Positions 37,001-51,602 of a stretch of 64,000 nt of DNA are shown piece after piece. This DNA is from Lineus longissimus (taxonomy: Eukaryota; Nemertea; Pilidiophora; Heteronemertea; Lineidae), in contig NC_088319.1 of NCBI RefSeq assembly GCF_910592395.1, positions 6,946,001 to 7,010,000 of the forward strand. Direction: 5' to 3'. Position 1 is the first letter of the stretch; the number at the start of each line of letters is the position of its first letter. The notes beneath the pieces are model-generated. The model was not told the origin of the DNA. It did no database searches and saw nothing but the letters and a program-made list of their open reading frames with translations. The position numbers were made by a program, and so were the translations under genes.

Positions 37001-38090
37001 GCATCCAATCACGCTCACATTGGTTATGCAGAGTCGTGATGACCTATGATCAAACTGAGACCACAATTTCGAGATTCTGCGATGATTACTTGTCATTAGA
37101 CTAGCAATATTACACTACTGGCGATGAAAGTCAGTCGGCGATGGCGCTCGTCGCGTCCAATCACGCTCATTTTGGTTATACATGGTCGAGATGCTCGATT
37201 TGACAATCTGAGACCTCAATTTCGAGATTCTGCGATGATTTCTTGTCATTCTACTAGCAATATTACACTACAGGCGATGAAAGTCGGTCGGCGATTGCGC
37301 TCATCGCGACTGATCACGCTCATTTTGGTTATACAGAGTCGAGATGACCGATTTGACAAATTGAGACCGCAATTTTGAGATTCTGCGATGATAAGTTGTC
37401 ATTAGACTAGCAATATTACACTACTGGCGATGAAAGTCGGTCGGCGATGGCGCTCGTCACGTCCAATCACGCTCACATTGGTTATGCAGAGTCGAGATGA
37501 CCTATGGTCAAACTGAGACCGCAATTTCGAGATTCTGCGATGATTAGTTGTCATTCGATAGCGATATTACACTACTGGCGATGAAAGTCAGTCAGCGATG
37601 GCGCTCGTCACGACTGATCACGCTCATTTTGGTTATACAGAGTCGAGATGACCGATTGGACAAATTGAGACCACAATTTCGATACTCTGCGATGATAAGT
37701 TGTCATTCGATAGCAATATTACACTACTGGCGATGAAAGTCAGTCGGCGATGCCGCTCATCGCGGCCAATCACGCTCACTTTTATTATGCAGAGTCGAGA
37801 TGACCTATGGTCAAACTGAGACCGCAATTTCAAGATTCTGCGATGATTACTTGTCATTAGACTAGCAATATTACACTACTGGCGACGAAAGTCGGTCGGC
37901 GATCGCACTCGTCGCGTCCAATCACGCTCATTTTGGTTATACAGTCGAGATGCGCGGTTTGACAATCTGAGACCGCAATTTCGGGATTTTGCGATGATTA
38001 CTTGTCATTAGACTAGCAATATTACACTACTGGCGACGAAAGTCGGTCGGCGATCGAGCTCATCGCGACCGATCACGCTCACTTTGGTTA
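34011..38090. repeat. Satellite domain G, 5-, 6- and 12-mer spacing
   Basis: The rare variant CACTTTTATTATGCAG occurs near 34277, 35038, 35952 and 37777, giving spacings of 761 (5-mer), 914 (6-mer) and 1825 bp (12-mer). Positions about 37190-38090 match about 35365-36265 at offset 1825. The monomers with GATACTCTGCGATG and with GTCAGTCAGCGATGG accompany it each time. The same 12-mer appears again, as two clean copies, at 47951-51602. Confidence 0.82.
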
Positions 38091-38789
38091 TGCAGAGTCG
38101 AGATGACCTGTGATCAAACTGAGACCACAATTTCGAGATTCTGCGATGATAAGTTGTCATTAGACTAGCAATTTTACACTACTGGCGATGAAAGTCGGTC
38201 GGTGATGGCGCTCGTCGCGTCCAATCACGCTCACATTGGTAATGCAGAGTCGTGATGACCTATGATCAAACTGACACCACAATTTCGAGATTCTGCGCTG
38301 ATTACTTGTCATTAGACTAGCAATATTACACTACTGGCGATGAAAGTCGGTCGCGATGGCGCTCGTCGCGTCCAATCACGCTCACATTGGTTATGCAGAG
38401 TCAAGATGACCTATGGTCAAACTGAGACCGCAATTTCGAGATTCTGCGATGATTACTTGTCATTAGACTAGCAATATTACACTACTGGCGATGAAAGTCG
38501 GTCGGCGATGGCGCTCGTCGCATCCAATCACACTTATTTTGGTTATACAGAGTCGAGATGACCGATATGACAATCTGAGACCGCAATTTTGAGATTCTGC
38601 GATGATTACTTGTCATTTGACTAGCAATATTACACTACTGGCAACGAAAGTCGGTCGGCGATCGCGCTCGTCGCGTCCAATCACGCTCATTTGGGTTCTT
38701 TGGTTATGCAGAGTCGAGATGACCAATTTGACAATCTGAGACCGCAATTTCGAGATTCTGCGATGATTACTTGTCATTAGACTAGCAAT
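38091..38789. repeat. Satellite, monomers shared with 54.4-55.1 kb
   Basis: Contains the GACCTGTGATCAAAC variant (38105), the AGCAATTTTACAC variant and the GCAACGAAAG monomer with the CTTTGGTT marker (38694). All recur at an offset of about 16358 bp (54462, about 54525 and 55052). A one-base deletion, GTCGGTCGCGATGG, sits near 38347. Confidence 0.8.
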
Positions 38790-41700
38790 ATTACACTACA
38801 GGCGATGAAAGTCGGTCAGCGATGGTGCTCATTGCGACCGATCACGCTCACTTTGGTTATGCAGAGTTGAAATGACCTATGGTCAAACTGAGACCGCAAT
38901 TTTGAGATTCTGCGATGATTAGTTGTCATTAGACTAGCAATACTACACTACTGGCGATGAAAGTCGATCGGTGATGGCACTCGTCGCGTCCAATCACGCT
39001 CACATTGGTTATGCAGAGTCGAGATGACCTATGGTCAAACTGAGACCGCAATTTCGAGATTCTGCGATGATTACTTGTCATTAGACTAGCAATATTACAC
39101 TACTGGCGATGAAAGTCGGTCGGCGATGGCGCTCGTCACGTCCAATCACGCTTACATTGGTTATGCAGAGTCGAGATGACCTATGATGAAACTGAGACCA
39201 CAATTTCGAGATTCTGCGATGATTAGTTGTCATTAGACTAGCAATATTACACTACTGGCGACGAAAGTCGGTCGGCGATCGCGCTCGTCGCGTCCAATCA
39301 CACTCATTTTGGTTATACATAGTCGAGATGCTCGATTGGACAAACTGAGACCGCAATTTTGAGATTCTGCAATGATTAGTTGTCATTAGACTAGCAATAT
39401 TACACTACTGGCGATGAAAGTCAGTCGGCGATGGCGCTCGTCGCGTCCAATCACGCTTATTTTGGTTATACAGAGTCGAAATGACCAATTTGACAATCTG
39501 AGACCTCAATTTCGAGATTCTGCGATGATTACTTGTCATTCGACTAGCAATATTACACTACTGGCGACAAAAGTTGGTCGGCGATCGCGCTCATCGCGTC
39601 CAATCACGCTCATTTTGGTTATACAGTCGAGATGCGCGGTTTGACAATCTGAGACCGCAATTTCGAGATTTTGGCGATGATTACTTGTCATTAGACTAGC
39701 AATATTACACTACTGGCGACAAAAGTCGGTCGGCGATCGCGCTCATCGCGTCCAATCACGCTCATTTTGGTTATACAGTCGAGATGCGCGGTTTGACAAT
39801 CTGAGACCGCAATTTCGAGATTTTGCGATGATAACTTGTCATTAGACTAGCAATATTACACTACTGGCGATGAAAGTCGGTCGGCGATGGCGCTCGTCGC
39901 GTCCAATCACGCTCACATTGGTTATGCAGAGTCGAGATGACTTATGGTCAAACTGAGACCGCAATTTCGAGATTCTGCGATGATTACTTGTCATTAGACT
40001 AGCAATATTACACTACTGGCGATGAAAGTCGGTCGGCGATGGCGCTCATCGCATCCAATCACACTTATTTTGGTTATACAGAGTCGAGATGACCGATATG
40101 ACCATCTGAGACCGCAATTTTGAGATTCTGCGATGATTACTTGTCATTTGACTAGCAATATTACACTACAGACGATGAAAGTCGGTCGGCGATGGCGCTC
40201 GTCGCATCCAATCACGCTCATTTTGGTTATACATGGTCGAGATGCTCGATTTGACAATCTCAGACCGCAATTTCGAGATTTTGCGATGATTACTTGTCAT
40301 TAGACTAGCAATATTACACTACTGGCGACGAAAGTCGGTCGGCGATCGCGCTCGTCGCGTCCAATCATGCTCATTTTGGTTCTTTGGTTATGCAGAGTCG
40401 AGATGACCGATTTGACAATCTGAGACCGCAATTTCGAGATTCTGCGATGATTACTTGTCATTAGACTAGCGATATTACACTACTGGCGATGAAAGTCGGT
40501 CGGCGATGGCGCTCGTCGCGACCGATCACGCTCACTTTGGTTACGCAGAGTTGAAATGACCTATGGTCAAACTGAGACCGCAATTTTGAGATTCTGCGAT
40601 GATTAGTTGTCATTAGACTAGCAATATTACACTACTGGCAATGAAAGTCGGTCGGCGATGGCGCTCGTCGCATCCAATCACGCTCACATTGGTTATGCAG
40701 AGTCGTGATGACCTATGATCAAACTGAGACCACAATTTCGAGATTCTGCGATGATTAGTTGTCATTAGAGTAGCAATATAACACTACTGGCGACGAAAGT
40801 CGGTCAGCGATCGCGCTCGTCGCGTCCAATCACGCTCATTTTGGTTTTACAGAGTCAAGATGACCGATTTGACAATCTGAGACCGCAATTTCGAGATTCT
40901 GCGATGATTACTTATCATTAGACTAGCAATATTACACTACAGGCGATGAAAGTCGGTCGGCGATGTCGCTCATCGCGACCGATCATGCTCACTTTGGTTA
41001 TGCAGAGTTGAAATGACCTATGGTCAAACTGAGACCGCAATTTCGAGATTCTGCGATGATTAGTTGTCATTAGACTAGCGATATTACACTACTGGCGATG
41101 AAAGTCGGTCGGCGATGGCGCTCGTCGCGACCGATCACGCTCACTTTGGTTATGCAGAGTTGAAATGACCTATGGTCAAACTGAGACCGCAATTTTGAGA
41201 TTCTGCGATGATTAGTTGTCATTAGACTAGCAATATTACACTACTGGCAATGAAAGTCGGTCGGCGATGGCGCTCGTCGCATCCAATCACGCTCACATTG
41301 GTTATGCAGAGTCGTGATGACCTATGATCAAACTGAGACCACAATTTCGAGATTTTGCGATGATTACTTGTCATTAGACTAGCAATATTACACTACAGGC
41401 AATGAAAGTCGGTCGGCGATGGCGCTCGTCCAACCAATCACACTTATTTTGGTTATACAGAGTCGAGATGACCGATATGACCATCTGAGACCGCAATTTC
41501 GAGATTCTGCGATGATTACTTGTCATTTGACTAGCAATATTACACTACAGGCGATGAAAGTCGGTCGGCGATGGCGCTCATCGCATCCAATCACGCTCAT
41601 TTTGGTTATACATGGTCGAGATGCTCGATTTGACAATCTGAGACCGCAAATTCGAGATTTTGCGATGATTACTTGTCATTAGACTAGCAATATTACACTA

Positions 41701-43842
41701 CTGGCGACGAAAGTCGGTCGGCGATCGCGCTCGTCGCGTCCAATCATGCTCATTTTGGTTCTTTGGTTATGCAGAGTCGAGATGACCGATTTGACAATCT
41801 GAGACCGCACTTTCGAGATTCTGCGATGATTACTTGTCATTACACTAGCGATATTACACTACTGGCGATGAAAGTCGGTCGGCGATGGCGCTCGTCGCAT
41901 CCAATCACGCTCACATTGGTTATGCAGAGTCGTGATGACCTATGATCAAACTGAGACCACAATTTCGAGATTCTGCGATGATTAGTTGTCATTAGAGTAG
42001 CAATATTACACTACTGGCGACGAAAGTCGTTCGGTGATCGCGCTCGTCGCGTCCAATCACGCTCATTTTGGTTATACAGAGTCGAGATGACCGATTTGAC
42101 AATCTGAGACCACAATTTCGATACTCTGCGATGATAAGTTGTCATTCGATAGCAATATTACACTACTGGCGATGAAAGTCAGTCGGCGATGCCTCTCATC
42201 GCCACCAATCACGCTCACTTTTATTATGCAGAGTCGAGATGACCTATGGTCAAACTGAGACCGCAATTTCAAGATTCTGCGATGATTACTTGTCATTAGA
42301 CTAGCAATATTACACTACTGGCGACGAAAGTCGGTCGGCGATCGCACTCGTCGCGTCCAATCACGCTCATTTTGGTTATACAGTCGAGATGCGCGGTTTG
42401 ACAATCTGAGACTGCAATTTCGAGATTTTGCGATGATTACTTGTCATTAGACTAGCAATATTACACTACTGGCGACGAAAGTCGATCGGCGATCGCGCTC
42501 ATAGCGACCGATCACGCTCACTTTGGTTATGCAGAGTAGAAATGACCTATGGTCAAACTGAGACCGCAATTTTGAGATTCTGCGATGATTAGTTGTCATT
42601 AGACTAGCAATATTACACTAATGGCGATGAAAGTCGATCGGCGATGGCACTCGTCGCGTCCAATCACGCTCACATTGGTTATGCAGAGTCGAGATGACCT
42701 ATGGTCAAACTGAGACCGCAATTTCGAGATTCTGCGTTGATTAGTTGTCATTAGACTAGCAATATTACACTACTGGCGACGAAAGTCGGTCGGCGATGGC
42801 GCTCGTCGCGTCCAATCACGCTCATTTTGGTTATACAGTCGAGATGCGCGGTTTCACAATCTGAGACTGCAATTTCGAGATTTTGCGATGATTACTTGTC
42901 ATTAGACTAGCAATATTACACTACTGGCGACGAAAGTCGATCGGCGATCGCGCTCATCGCGACCGATCACGCTCACTTTGGTTATGCAGAGTAGAAATGA
43001 CCTATGGTCAAACTGAGACCGCAATTTTGAGATTCTGCGATGATTAGTTGTCATTAGACTAGCAATATTACACTAATGGCGATGAAAGTCGATCGGTGAT
43101 GGCACTCGTCGCGTCCAATCACGCTCACATTGGCACGCTCACATTGGTTATGCAGAGTCGAGATGACCTATGGTCAAACTGAGACCGCAATTTCGAGATT
43201 CTGCGATGATTACTTGTCATTAGACTAGCAATATTACACTACTGGCGATGAAAGTCGGTCGGCGATGGCGCTCGTCACGTCCAATCACGCTTACATTGGT
43301 TATGCAGAGTCGAGATGACCTATGATGAAACTGAGACCACAATTTCGAGATTCTGCGATGATTAGTTGTCATTAGACTAGCAATATTACACTACTGGCGA
43401 TGAAAGTCGATCGGCGATGGCACTCGTCGCGTCCAATCACGCTCACATTGGTTATGCAGAGTCGAGATGACCTATGGTCAAACTGAGACCGCAATTTCGA
43501 GATTCTGCGTTGATTAGTTGTCATTAGACTAGCAATATTACACTACTGGCGACGAAAGTCGGTCGGCGATGGCGCTCGTCGCGTCCAATCACGCTCATTT
43601 TGGTTATACAGAGTCGAGATAACCGATTTGACAATCTGAGACCGCAATTTCGAGATTCTGCGATGATTACTTGTCATTAGACTAGCAATATTACACTACA
43701 GGCGATGAAAGTCGGTCGGCGATGGCGCTCATCGCGACCGATCATGCTCACTTTGGTTATGCAGAGTTGAAATGACCTATGGTCAAACTGAGACCGCAAT
43801 TTCGAGATTCTGCGATGATTAGTTGTCATTAGACTAGCGATA
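38790..43842. repeat. Superunit S, copy 1 (~5.05 kb)
   Basis: About 33 monomers. Landmarks recur 5052-5067 bp downstream (GGTTCTTTGG at 40378 to 45444 and 41757 to 46824; the two adjacent GCGCGG monomers at 39626/39776 to 44693/44842). From about 42070 the offset becomes 5219, because copy 2 has one extra monomer. Correspondence is lost at about 42830. The remaining ~1 kb (42830-43842) is a patchwork, including a second copy of the 42360-42800 monomers about 455 bp on and a 14-bp tandem duplication at 43120. Confidence 0.82.
43120..43147. repeat. 14-bp tandem duplication within a monomer
   Basis: CACGCTCACATTGG is present twice in direct succession (43120-43133, 43134-43147); ordinary monomers have it once. 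The same event is seen at 44047. Confidence 0.95.
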
Positions 43843-46800
43843 TTACACTACTGGCGATGAAAGTCGGTCAGCGATGGTGCTCATCGCGACCGATCACGCT
43901 CACTTTGGTTATGCAGAGTTGAAATGACCTATGGTCAAACTGAGACCGCAATTTTGAGATTCTGCGATGATTAGTTGTCATTAGACTAGCAATACTACAC
44001 TACTGGCGATGAAAGTCGATCGGTGATGGCACTCGTCGCGTCCAATCACGCTCACATTGGCACGCTCACATTGGTTATGCAGAGTCGAGATGACCTATGG
44101 TCAAACTGAGACCGCAATTTCGAGATTCTGCGATGATTACTTGTCATTAGACTAGCAATATTACACTACTGGCGATGAAAGTCGGTCGGCGATGGCGCTC
44201 GTCACGTCCAATCACGCTTACATTGGTTATGCAGAGTCGAGATGACCTATGATGAAACTGAGACCACAATTTCGAGATTCTGCGATGATTAGTTGTCATT
44301 AGACTAGCAATATTACACTACTGGCGACGAAAGTCGGTCGGCGATCGCGCTCGTCGCGTCCAATCACACTCATTTTGGTTATACATAGTCGAGATGCTCG
44401 ATTGGACAAACTGAGACCGCAATTTTGAGATTCTGCAATGATTAGTTGTCATTAGACTAGCAATATTACACTACTGGCGATGAAAGTCAGTCGGCGATGG
44501 AGCTCGTCGCGTCCAATCACGCTTATTTTGGTTATACAGAGTCGAAATGACCGATTTGACAATCTGAGACCTCAATTTCGAGATTCTGCGATGATTACTT
44601 GTCATTCGACTAGCAATAATACACTACTGGCGACAAAAGTTGGTCGGCGATCGCGCTCATCGCGTCTAATCACGCTCATTTTGGTTATACAGTCGAGATG
44701 CGCGGTTTGACAATCTGAGACCGCAATTTCGAGATTTTGGCGATGATTACTTGTCATTAGACTAGCAATATTACACTACTGGCGACAAAAGTCGGTCGGC
44801 GATCGCGCTCATCGCGTCCAATCACGCTCATTTTGGTTATACAGTCGAGATGCGCGGTTTGACAATCTGAGACCGCAATTTCGAGATTTTGCGATGATAA
44901 CTTGTCATTAGACTAGCAATATTACACTACTGGCGATGAAAGTCGGTCGGCGATGGCGCTCGTCGCGTCCAATCACGCTCACATTGGTTATGCAGAGTCG
45001 AGATGACTTATGGTCAAACTGAGACCGCAATTTCGAGATTCTGCGATGATTACTTGTCATTAGACTAGCAATATTACACTACTGGCGATGAAAGTCGGTC
45101 GGCGATGGCGCTCATCGCATCCAATCACACTTATTTTGGTTATACAGAGTCGAGATGACCGATATGACCATCTGAGACCGCAATTTCGAGATTCTGCGAT
45201 GATTACTTGTCATTTGACTAGCAATATTACACTACAGACGATGAAAGTCGGTCGGCGATGGCGCTCGTCGCATCCAATCACGCTCATTTTGGTTATACAT
45301 GGTCGAGATGCTCGATTTGACAATCTCAGACCGCAATTTCGAGATTTTGCGATGATTACTTGTCATTAGACTAGCAATATTACACTACTGGCGACGAAAG
45401 TCAGTCGGCGATCGCGCTCGTCGCGTCCAATCATGCTCATTTTGGTTCTTTGGTTATGCAGAGTCGAGATGACCGATTTGACAATCTGAGACCGCAATTT
45501 CGAGATTCTGCGATGATTACTTGTCATTAGACTAGCGATATTACACTACTGGCGATGAAAGTCGGTCGGCGATGGCGCTCGTCGCGACCGATCACGCTCA
45601 CTTTGGTTACGCAGAGTTGAAATGACCTATGGTCAAACTGAGACCGCAATTTTGAGATTCTGCGATGATTAGTTGTCATTAGACTAGCAATATTACACTA
45701 CTGGCAATGAAAGTCGGTCGGCGATGGCGCTCGTCGCATCCAATCACGCTCACATTGGTTATGCAGAGTCGTGATGACCTATGATCAAACTGAGACCACA
45801 ATTTCGAGATTCTGCGATGATTAGTTGTCATTAGAGTAGCAATATAACACTACTGGCGACGAAAGTCGGTCGGCGATCGCGATCGTCGCGTCCAATCACG
45901 CTCATTTTGGTTATACAGAGTCAAGATGACCGATTTGACAATCTGAGACCGCAATTTCGAGATTCTGCGATGATTACTTATCATTAGACTAGCAATATTA
46001 CACTACAGGCGATGAAAGTCGGTCGGCGATGTCGCTCATCGCGACCGATCATGCTCACTTTGGTTATGCAGAGTTGAAATGACCTATGGTCAAACTGAGA
46101 CCGCAATTTCGAGATTCTGCGATGATTAGTTGTCATTAGACTAGCGATATTACACTACTGGCGATGAAAGTCGGTCGGCGATGGCGCTCGTCGCGACCGA
46201 TCACGCTCACTTTGGTTATGCAGAGTTGAAATGACCTATGGTCAAACTGAGACCGCAATTTTGAGATTCTGCGATGATTAGTTGTCATTAGACTAGCAAT
46301 ATTACACTACTGGCAATGAAAGTCGGTCGGCGATGGCGCTCGTCGCATCCAATCACGCTCACATTGGTTATGCAGAGTCGTGATGACCTATGATCAAACT
46401 GAGACCACAATTTCGAGATTTTGCGATGATTACTTGTCATTAGACTAGCAATATTACACTACAGGCAATGAAAGTCGGTCGGCGATGGCGCTCGTCGCAT
46501 CCAATCACACTTATTTTGGTTATACAGAGTCGAGATGACCGATATGACCATCTGAGACCGCAATTTCGAGATTCTGCGATGATTACTTGTCATTTGACTA
46601 GCAATATTACACTACAGGCGATGAAAGTCGGTCGGCGATGGCGCTCATCGCATCCAATCACGCTCATTTTGGTTATACATGGTCGAGATGCTCGATTTGA
46701 CAATCTGAGACCGCAAATTCGAGATTTTGCGATGATTACTTGTCATTAGACTAGCAATATTACACTACTGGCGACGAAAGTCGGTCGGCGATCGCGCTCG

Positions 46801-47950
46801 TCGCGTCCAATCATGCTCATTTTGGTTCTTTGGTTATGCAGAGTCGAGATGACCGATTTGACAATCTGAGACCGCACTTTCGAGATTCTGCGATGATTAC
46901 TTGTCATTACACTAGCGATATTACACTACTGGCGATGAAAGTCGGTCGGCGATGGCGCTCGTCGCGACCGATCACGCTCACTTTGGTTATGCAGAGTTGA
47001 AATGACCTATGGTCAAACTGAGACCGCAATTTTGAGATTCTGCGATGATTAGTTGTCATTAGACTAGCAATATTACACTACTGGCAATGAAAGTCGGTCG
47101 GCGATGGCGCTCGTCGCATCCAATCACGCTCACATTGGTTATGCAGAGTCGTGATGACCTATGATCAAACTGAGACCACAATTTCGAGATTCTGCGATGA
47201 TTAGTTGTCATTAGAGTAGCAATATTACACTACTGGCGACGAAAGTCGGTCGGCGATCGCGCTCGTCGCGTCCAATCACGCTCATTTTGGTTATACAGAG
47301 TCGAGATGACCGATTTGACAATCTGAGACCACAATTTCGATACTCTGCGATGATAAGTTGTCATTCGATAGCAATATCACACTACTGGCGATGAAAGTCA
47401 GTCGGCGATGCCTCTCATCGCCACCAATCACGCTCACTTTTATTATGCAGAGTCGAGATGACCTATGGTCAAACTGAGACCGCAATTTCAAGATTCTGCG
47501 ATGATTACTTGTCATTAGACTAGCAATATTACACTACTGGCGACGAAAGTCGGTCGGCGATCGCACTCGTCGCGTCCAATCACGCTCATTTTGGTTATAC
47601 AGTCGAGATGCGCGGTTTGACAATCTGAGACTGCAATTTCGAGATTTTGCGATGATTACTTGTCATTAGACTAGCAATATTACACTACTGGCGACGAAAG
47701 TCGATCGGCGATCGCGCTCATCGCGACCGATCACGCTTACTTTGGTTATGCAGAGTAGAAATGACCTATGGTCAAACTGAGACCGCAATTTTGAGATTCT
47801 GCGATGATTAGTTGTCATTAGACTAGCAATATTACACTAATGGCGATGAAAGTCGATCGGCGATGGCACTCGTCGCGTCCAATCACGCTCACATTGGTTA
47901 TGCAGAGTCGAGATGACCTATGGTCAAACTGAGACCGCAATTTCGAGATT
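43843..47950. repeat. Superunit S, copy 2
   Basis: Repeats about 38790-42830 at offsets of 5052, 5066 and 5219. The step from 5052 to 5066 is the 14-bp duplication at 44047. The step from 5067 to 5219 is one whole extra monomer at about 46930-47085 (GCGACCGATCACGCTCAC type). Scattered substitutions separate the copies, for example CGTCTAATCACG near 44665. The correspondence continues to about 48050, overlapping the start of the next unit. Confidence 0.82.
44047..44074. repeat. 14-bp tandem duplication within a monomer (second occurrence)
   Basis: Same duplication of CACGCTCACATTGG as at 43120 (44047-44060, 44061-44074), 927 bp downstream, which is about six monomers plus the 14 bp. Flanking monomers also match (CGCTTACATTGG, CCTATGATGAAACTG), so one event was copied. 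Confidence 0.95.
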
Positions 47951-49776
47951 CTGCGTTGATTAGTTGTCATTAGACTAGCAATATTACACTACTGGCGACG
48001 AAAGTCGGTCGGCGATGGCGCTCGTCGCGTCCAATCACGCTCATTTTGGTTATACAGAGTCGAGATAACCGATTTGACAATCTGAGACCGCAATTTCGAG
48101 ATTCTGCGATGATTACTTGTCATTAGACTAGCAATATTACACTACAGGCGATGAAAGTCGGTCGGCGATGGCGCTCATCGCGACCGATCATGCTCACTTT
48201 GGTTATGCAGAGTTGAAATGACCTATGGTCAAACTGAGACCGCAATTTCGAGATTCTGCGATGATTAGTTGTCATTAGACTAGCGATATTACTACTACTG
48301 GCGATGAAAGTCGGTCGGCGATGGCGCTCGTCGTGACCGATCACGCTCACTTTGGTTATGCAGAGTTGAAATGACCTATGGTCAAACTGAGACCGCAATT
48401 TTGAGATTCTGCAATGATTAGTTGTCATTAGACTAGCAATATTACACTACTGGCAATGAAAGTCGGTCGGCGATGGCGCTCGTCGCATCCAATCACGCTC
48501 ACATTGGTTATGCAGAGTCGTGATGACCTATAATCAAACTGAGACCCCAATTTCGAGATTCTGCGATGATTACTTGTCATTAGACTAGCAATATTACACT
48601 ACTGGCGATGAAAGTCAGTCGGCGATGGCGCTCGTCGCGTCCAATCACGCTTATTTTGGTTATACAGAGTCGAAATGACCGATTTGACAATCTGAGACCT
48701 CAATTTCGAGATTCTGCGATGATTTCTTGTCATTCTACTAGCAATATTACACTACAGGCGATGAAAGTCGGTCGGCGATGGCGCTCATCGCGACTGATCA
48801 CGCTCATTTTGGTTATACAGAGTCGAGATGACCGATTTGACAAATTGAGACCGCAATTTTGAGATTCTGCGATGATTAGTTGTCATTAGACTAGCAATAT
48901 TACACTACTGGCGATGAAAGTCGGTCGGCGATGGCGCTCGTCACGTCCAATCACGCTCACATTGGTTATGCAGAGTCGAGATGACCTATGGTCAAACTGA
49001 GACCGCAATTTCGAGATTCTGCGATGATTAGTTGTCATTCGATAGCGATATTACACTACTGGCGATGAAAGTCAGTCAGCGATGGCGCTCGTCACGACTG
49101 ATCACGCTCATTTTGGTTATACAGAGTCGAGATGACCGATTGGACAAATTGAGACCACAATTTCGATACTCTGCGATGATAAGTTGTCATTCGAAAGCAA
49201 TATTACACTACTGGCGATGAAAGTCAGTCGGCGATGCCGCTCATCGCGACCAATCACGCTCACTTTTATTATGCAGAGTCGAGATGACCTATGGTCAAAC
49301 TGAGACCGCAATTTCAAGATTCTGCGATGATTACTTGTCATTAGACTAGCAATATTACACTACTGGCGACGAAAGTCGGTTGGCGATCGCACTCGTCGCG
49401 TCCAATCACGCTCATTTTGGTTATACAGTCGAGATGCGCGGTTTGACAATCTGAGACCGCAATTTCGAGATTTTGCGATGATTACTTGTCATTAGACTAG
49501 CAATATTACACTACTGGCGACGAAAGTCGGTCGGCGATCGCGCTCATCGCGACCGATCACGCTCACTTTGGTTATGCAGAGTAGAAATGACCTATGGTCA
49601 AACTGAGACCGCAATTTTGAGATTCTGCGATGATTAGTTGTCATTAGACTAGCAATATTACACTACTGGCGATGAAAGTCGGTCGGCAATGGCGCTCGTC
49701 GCGTCCAATCACGCCCACATTGGTTATGCAGAGTCGAGATGACCTATGGTCAAACTGAGACCGCAATTTTGAGATT
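47951..49776. repeat. HOR H, copy 1 (12-mer, 1826 bp)
   Basis: CTGCGTTGAT marks the unit start at 47951 and 49777. Landmarks throughout are offset by 1826 bp, for example ATTACTACTACTGG near 48289 and 50115, the TTTCTTGTCATTCTACTAGC variant near 48723 and 50549, and CACTTTTATTATGC near 49260 and 51086. Confidence 0.9.
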
Positions 49777-51602
49777 CTGCGTTGATTAGTTGTCATTAGA
49801 CTAGCAATATTACACTACTGGCGACGAAAGTCGGTCGGCGATGGCGCTCGTCGCGTCCAATCACGCTCATTTTGGTTATACAGAGTCGAGATAACCGATT
49901 TGACAATCTGAGACCGCAATTTCGAGATTCTGCGATGATTACTTGTCATTAGACTAGCAATATTACACTACAGGCGATGAAAGTCGGTCGGCGATGGCGC
50001 TCATCGCGACCGATCATGCTCACTTTGGTTATGCAGAGTTGAAATGACCTATGGTCAAACTGAGACCGCAATTTCGAGATTCTGCGATGATAAGTTGTCA
50101 TTAGACTAGCGATATTACTACTACTGGCGATGAAAGTCGGTCGGCGATGGCGCTCGTCGCGACCGATCACGCTCACTTTGGTTATGCAGAGTTGAAATGA
50201 CCTATGGTCAAACTGAGACCGCAATTTTGAGATTCTGCAATGATTAGTTGTCATTACACTAGCAATATTACACTACTGGCAATGAAAGTCGGTCGGCGAT
50301 GGCGCTCGTCGCATCCAATCACGCTCACATTGGTTATGCAGAGTCGTGATGACCTATAATCAAACTGAGACCCCAATTTCGAGATTCTGCGATGATTACT
50401 TGTCATTAGACTAGCAATATTACACTACTGGCGATGAAAGTCAGTCGGCGATGGCGCTCGTCGCGTCCAATCACGCTTATTTTGGTTATACAGAGTCGAA
50501 ATGACCGATTTGACAATCTGAAACCTCAATTTCGAGATTCTGCGATGATTTCTTGTCATTCTACTAGCAATATTACACTACAGGCGATGAAAGTCGGTCG
50601 GCGATGGCGCTCATCGCGACTGATCACGCTCATTTTGGTTATACAGAGTCGAGATGACCGATTTGACAAATTGAGACCGCAATTTTGAGATTCTGCGATG
50701 ATTAGTTGTCATTAGACTAGCAATATTACACTACTGGCGATGAAAGTCGGTCGGCGATGGCGCTCGTCACGTCCAATCACGCTCACATTGGTTATGCAGA
50801 GTCGAGATGACCTATGGTCAAACTGAGACCGCAATTTCGAGATTCTGCGATGATTAGTTGTCATTCGATAGCGATATTACACTACTGGCGATGAAAGTCA
50901 GTCAGCGATGGCGCTCGTCACGACTGATCACGCTCATTTTGGTTATACAGAGTCGAGATGACCGATTGGACAAATTGAGACCACAATTTCGATACTCTGC
51001 GATGATAAGTTGTCATTCGATAGCAATATTACACTACTGGCGATGAAAGTCAGTCGGCGATGCCGCTCATCGCGACCAATCACGCTCACTTTTATTATGC
51101 AGAGTCGAGATGACCTATGGTCAAACTGAGACCACAATTTCAAGATTCTGCGATGATTACTTGTCATTAGACTAGCAATATTACACTACTGGCGACGAAA
51201 GTCGGTTGGCGATCGCACTCGTCGCGTCCAATCACGCTCATTTTGGTTATACAGTCGAGATGCGCGGTTTGACAATCTGAGACCGCAATTTCGAGATTTT
51301 GCGATGATTACTTGTCATTAGACTAGCAATATTACACTACTGGCGACGAAAGTCGGTCGGCGATCGCGCTCATCGCGACCGATCACGCTCACTTTGGTTA
51401 TGCAGAGTAGAAATGACCTATGGTCAAACTGAGACCGCAATTTTGAGATTCTGCGATGATTAGTTGTCATTAGACTAGCAATATTACACTACTGGCGATG
51501 AAAGTCGGTCGGCGATGGCGCTCGTCGCGTCCAATCACGCCCACATTGGTTATGCAGAGTCGAGATGACCTATGGTCAAACTGAGACCGCAATTTTGAGA
51601 TT
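49777..51602. repeat. HOR H, copy 2 (12-mer, 1826 bp)
   Basis: Tandem copy of the previous unit with few substitutions (TTCGATAGC near 51016 where copy 1 has TTCGAAAGC near 49190). At the end it reads CTGCGATGATTAG instead of CTGCGTTGATTAG and leaves the register. The unit is a close relative of the 12-mer at about 35.4-38.1 kb (offset about 11484 from 37548 to 49032). Confidence 0.9.
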
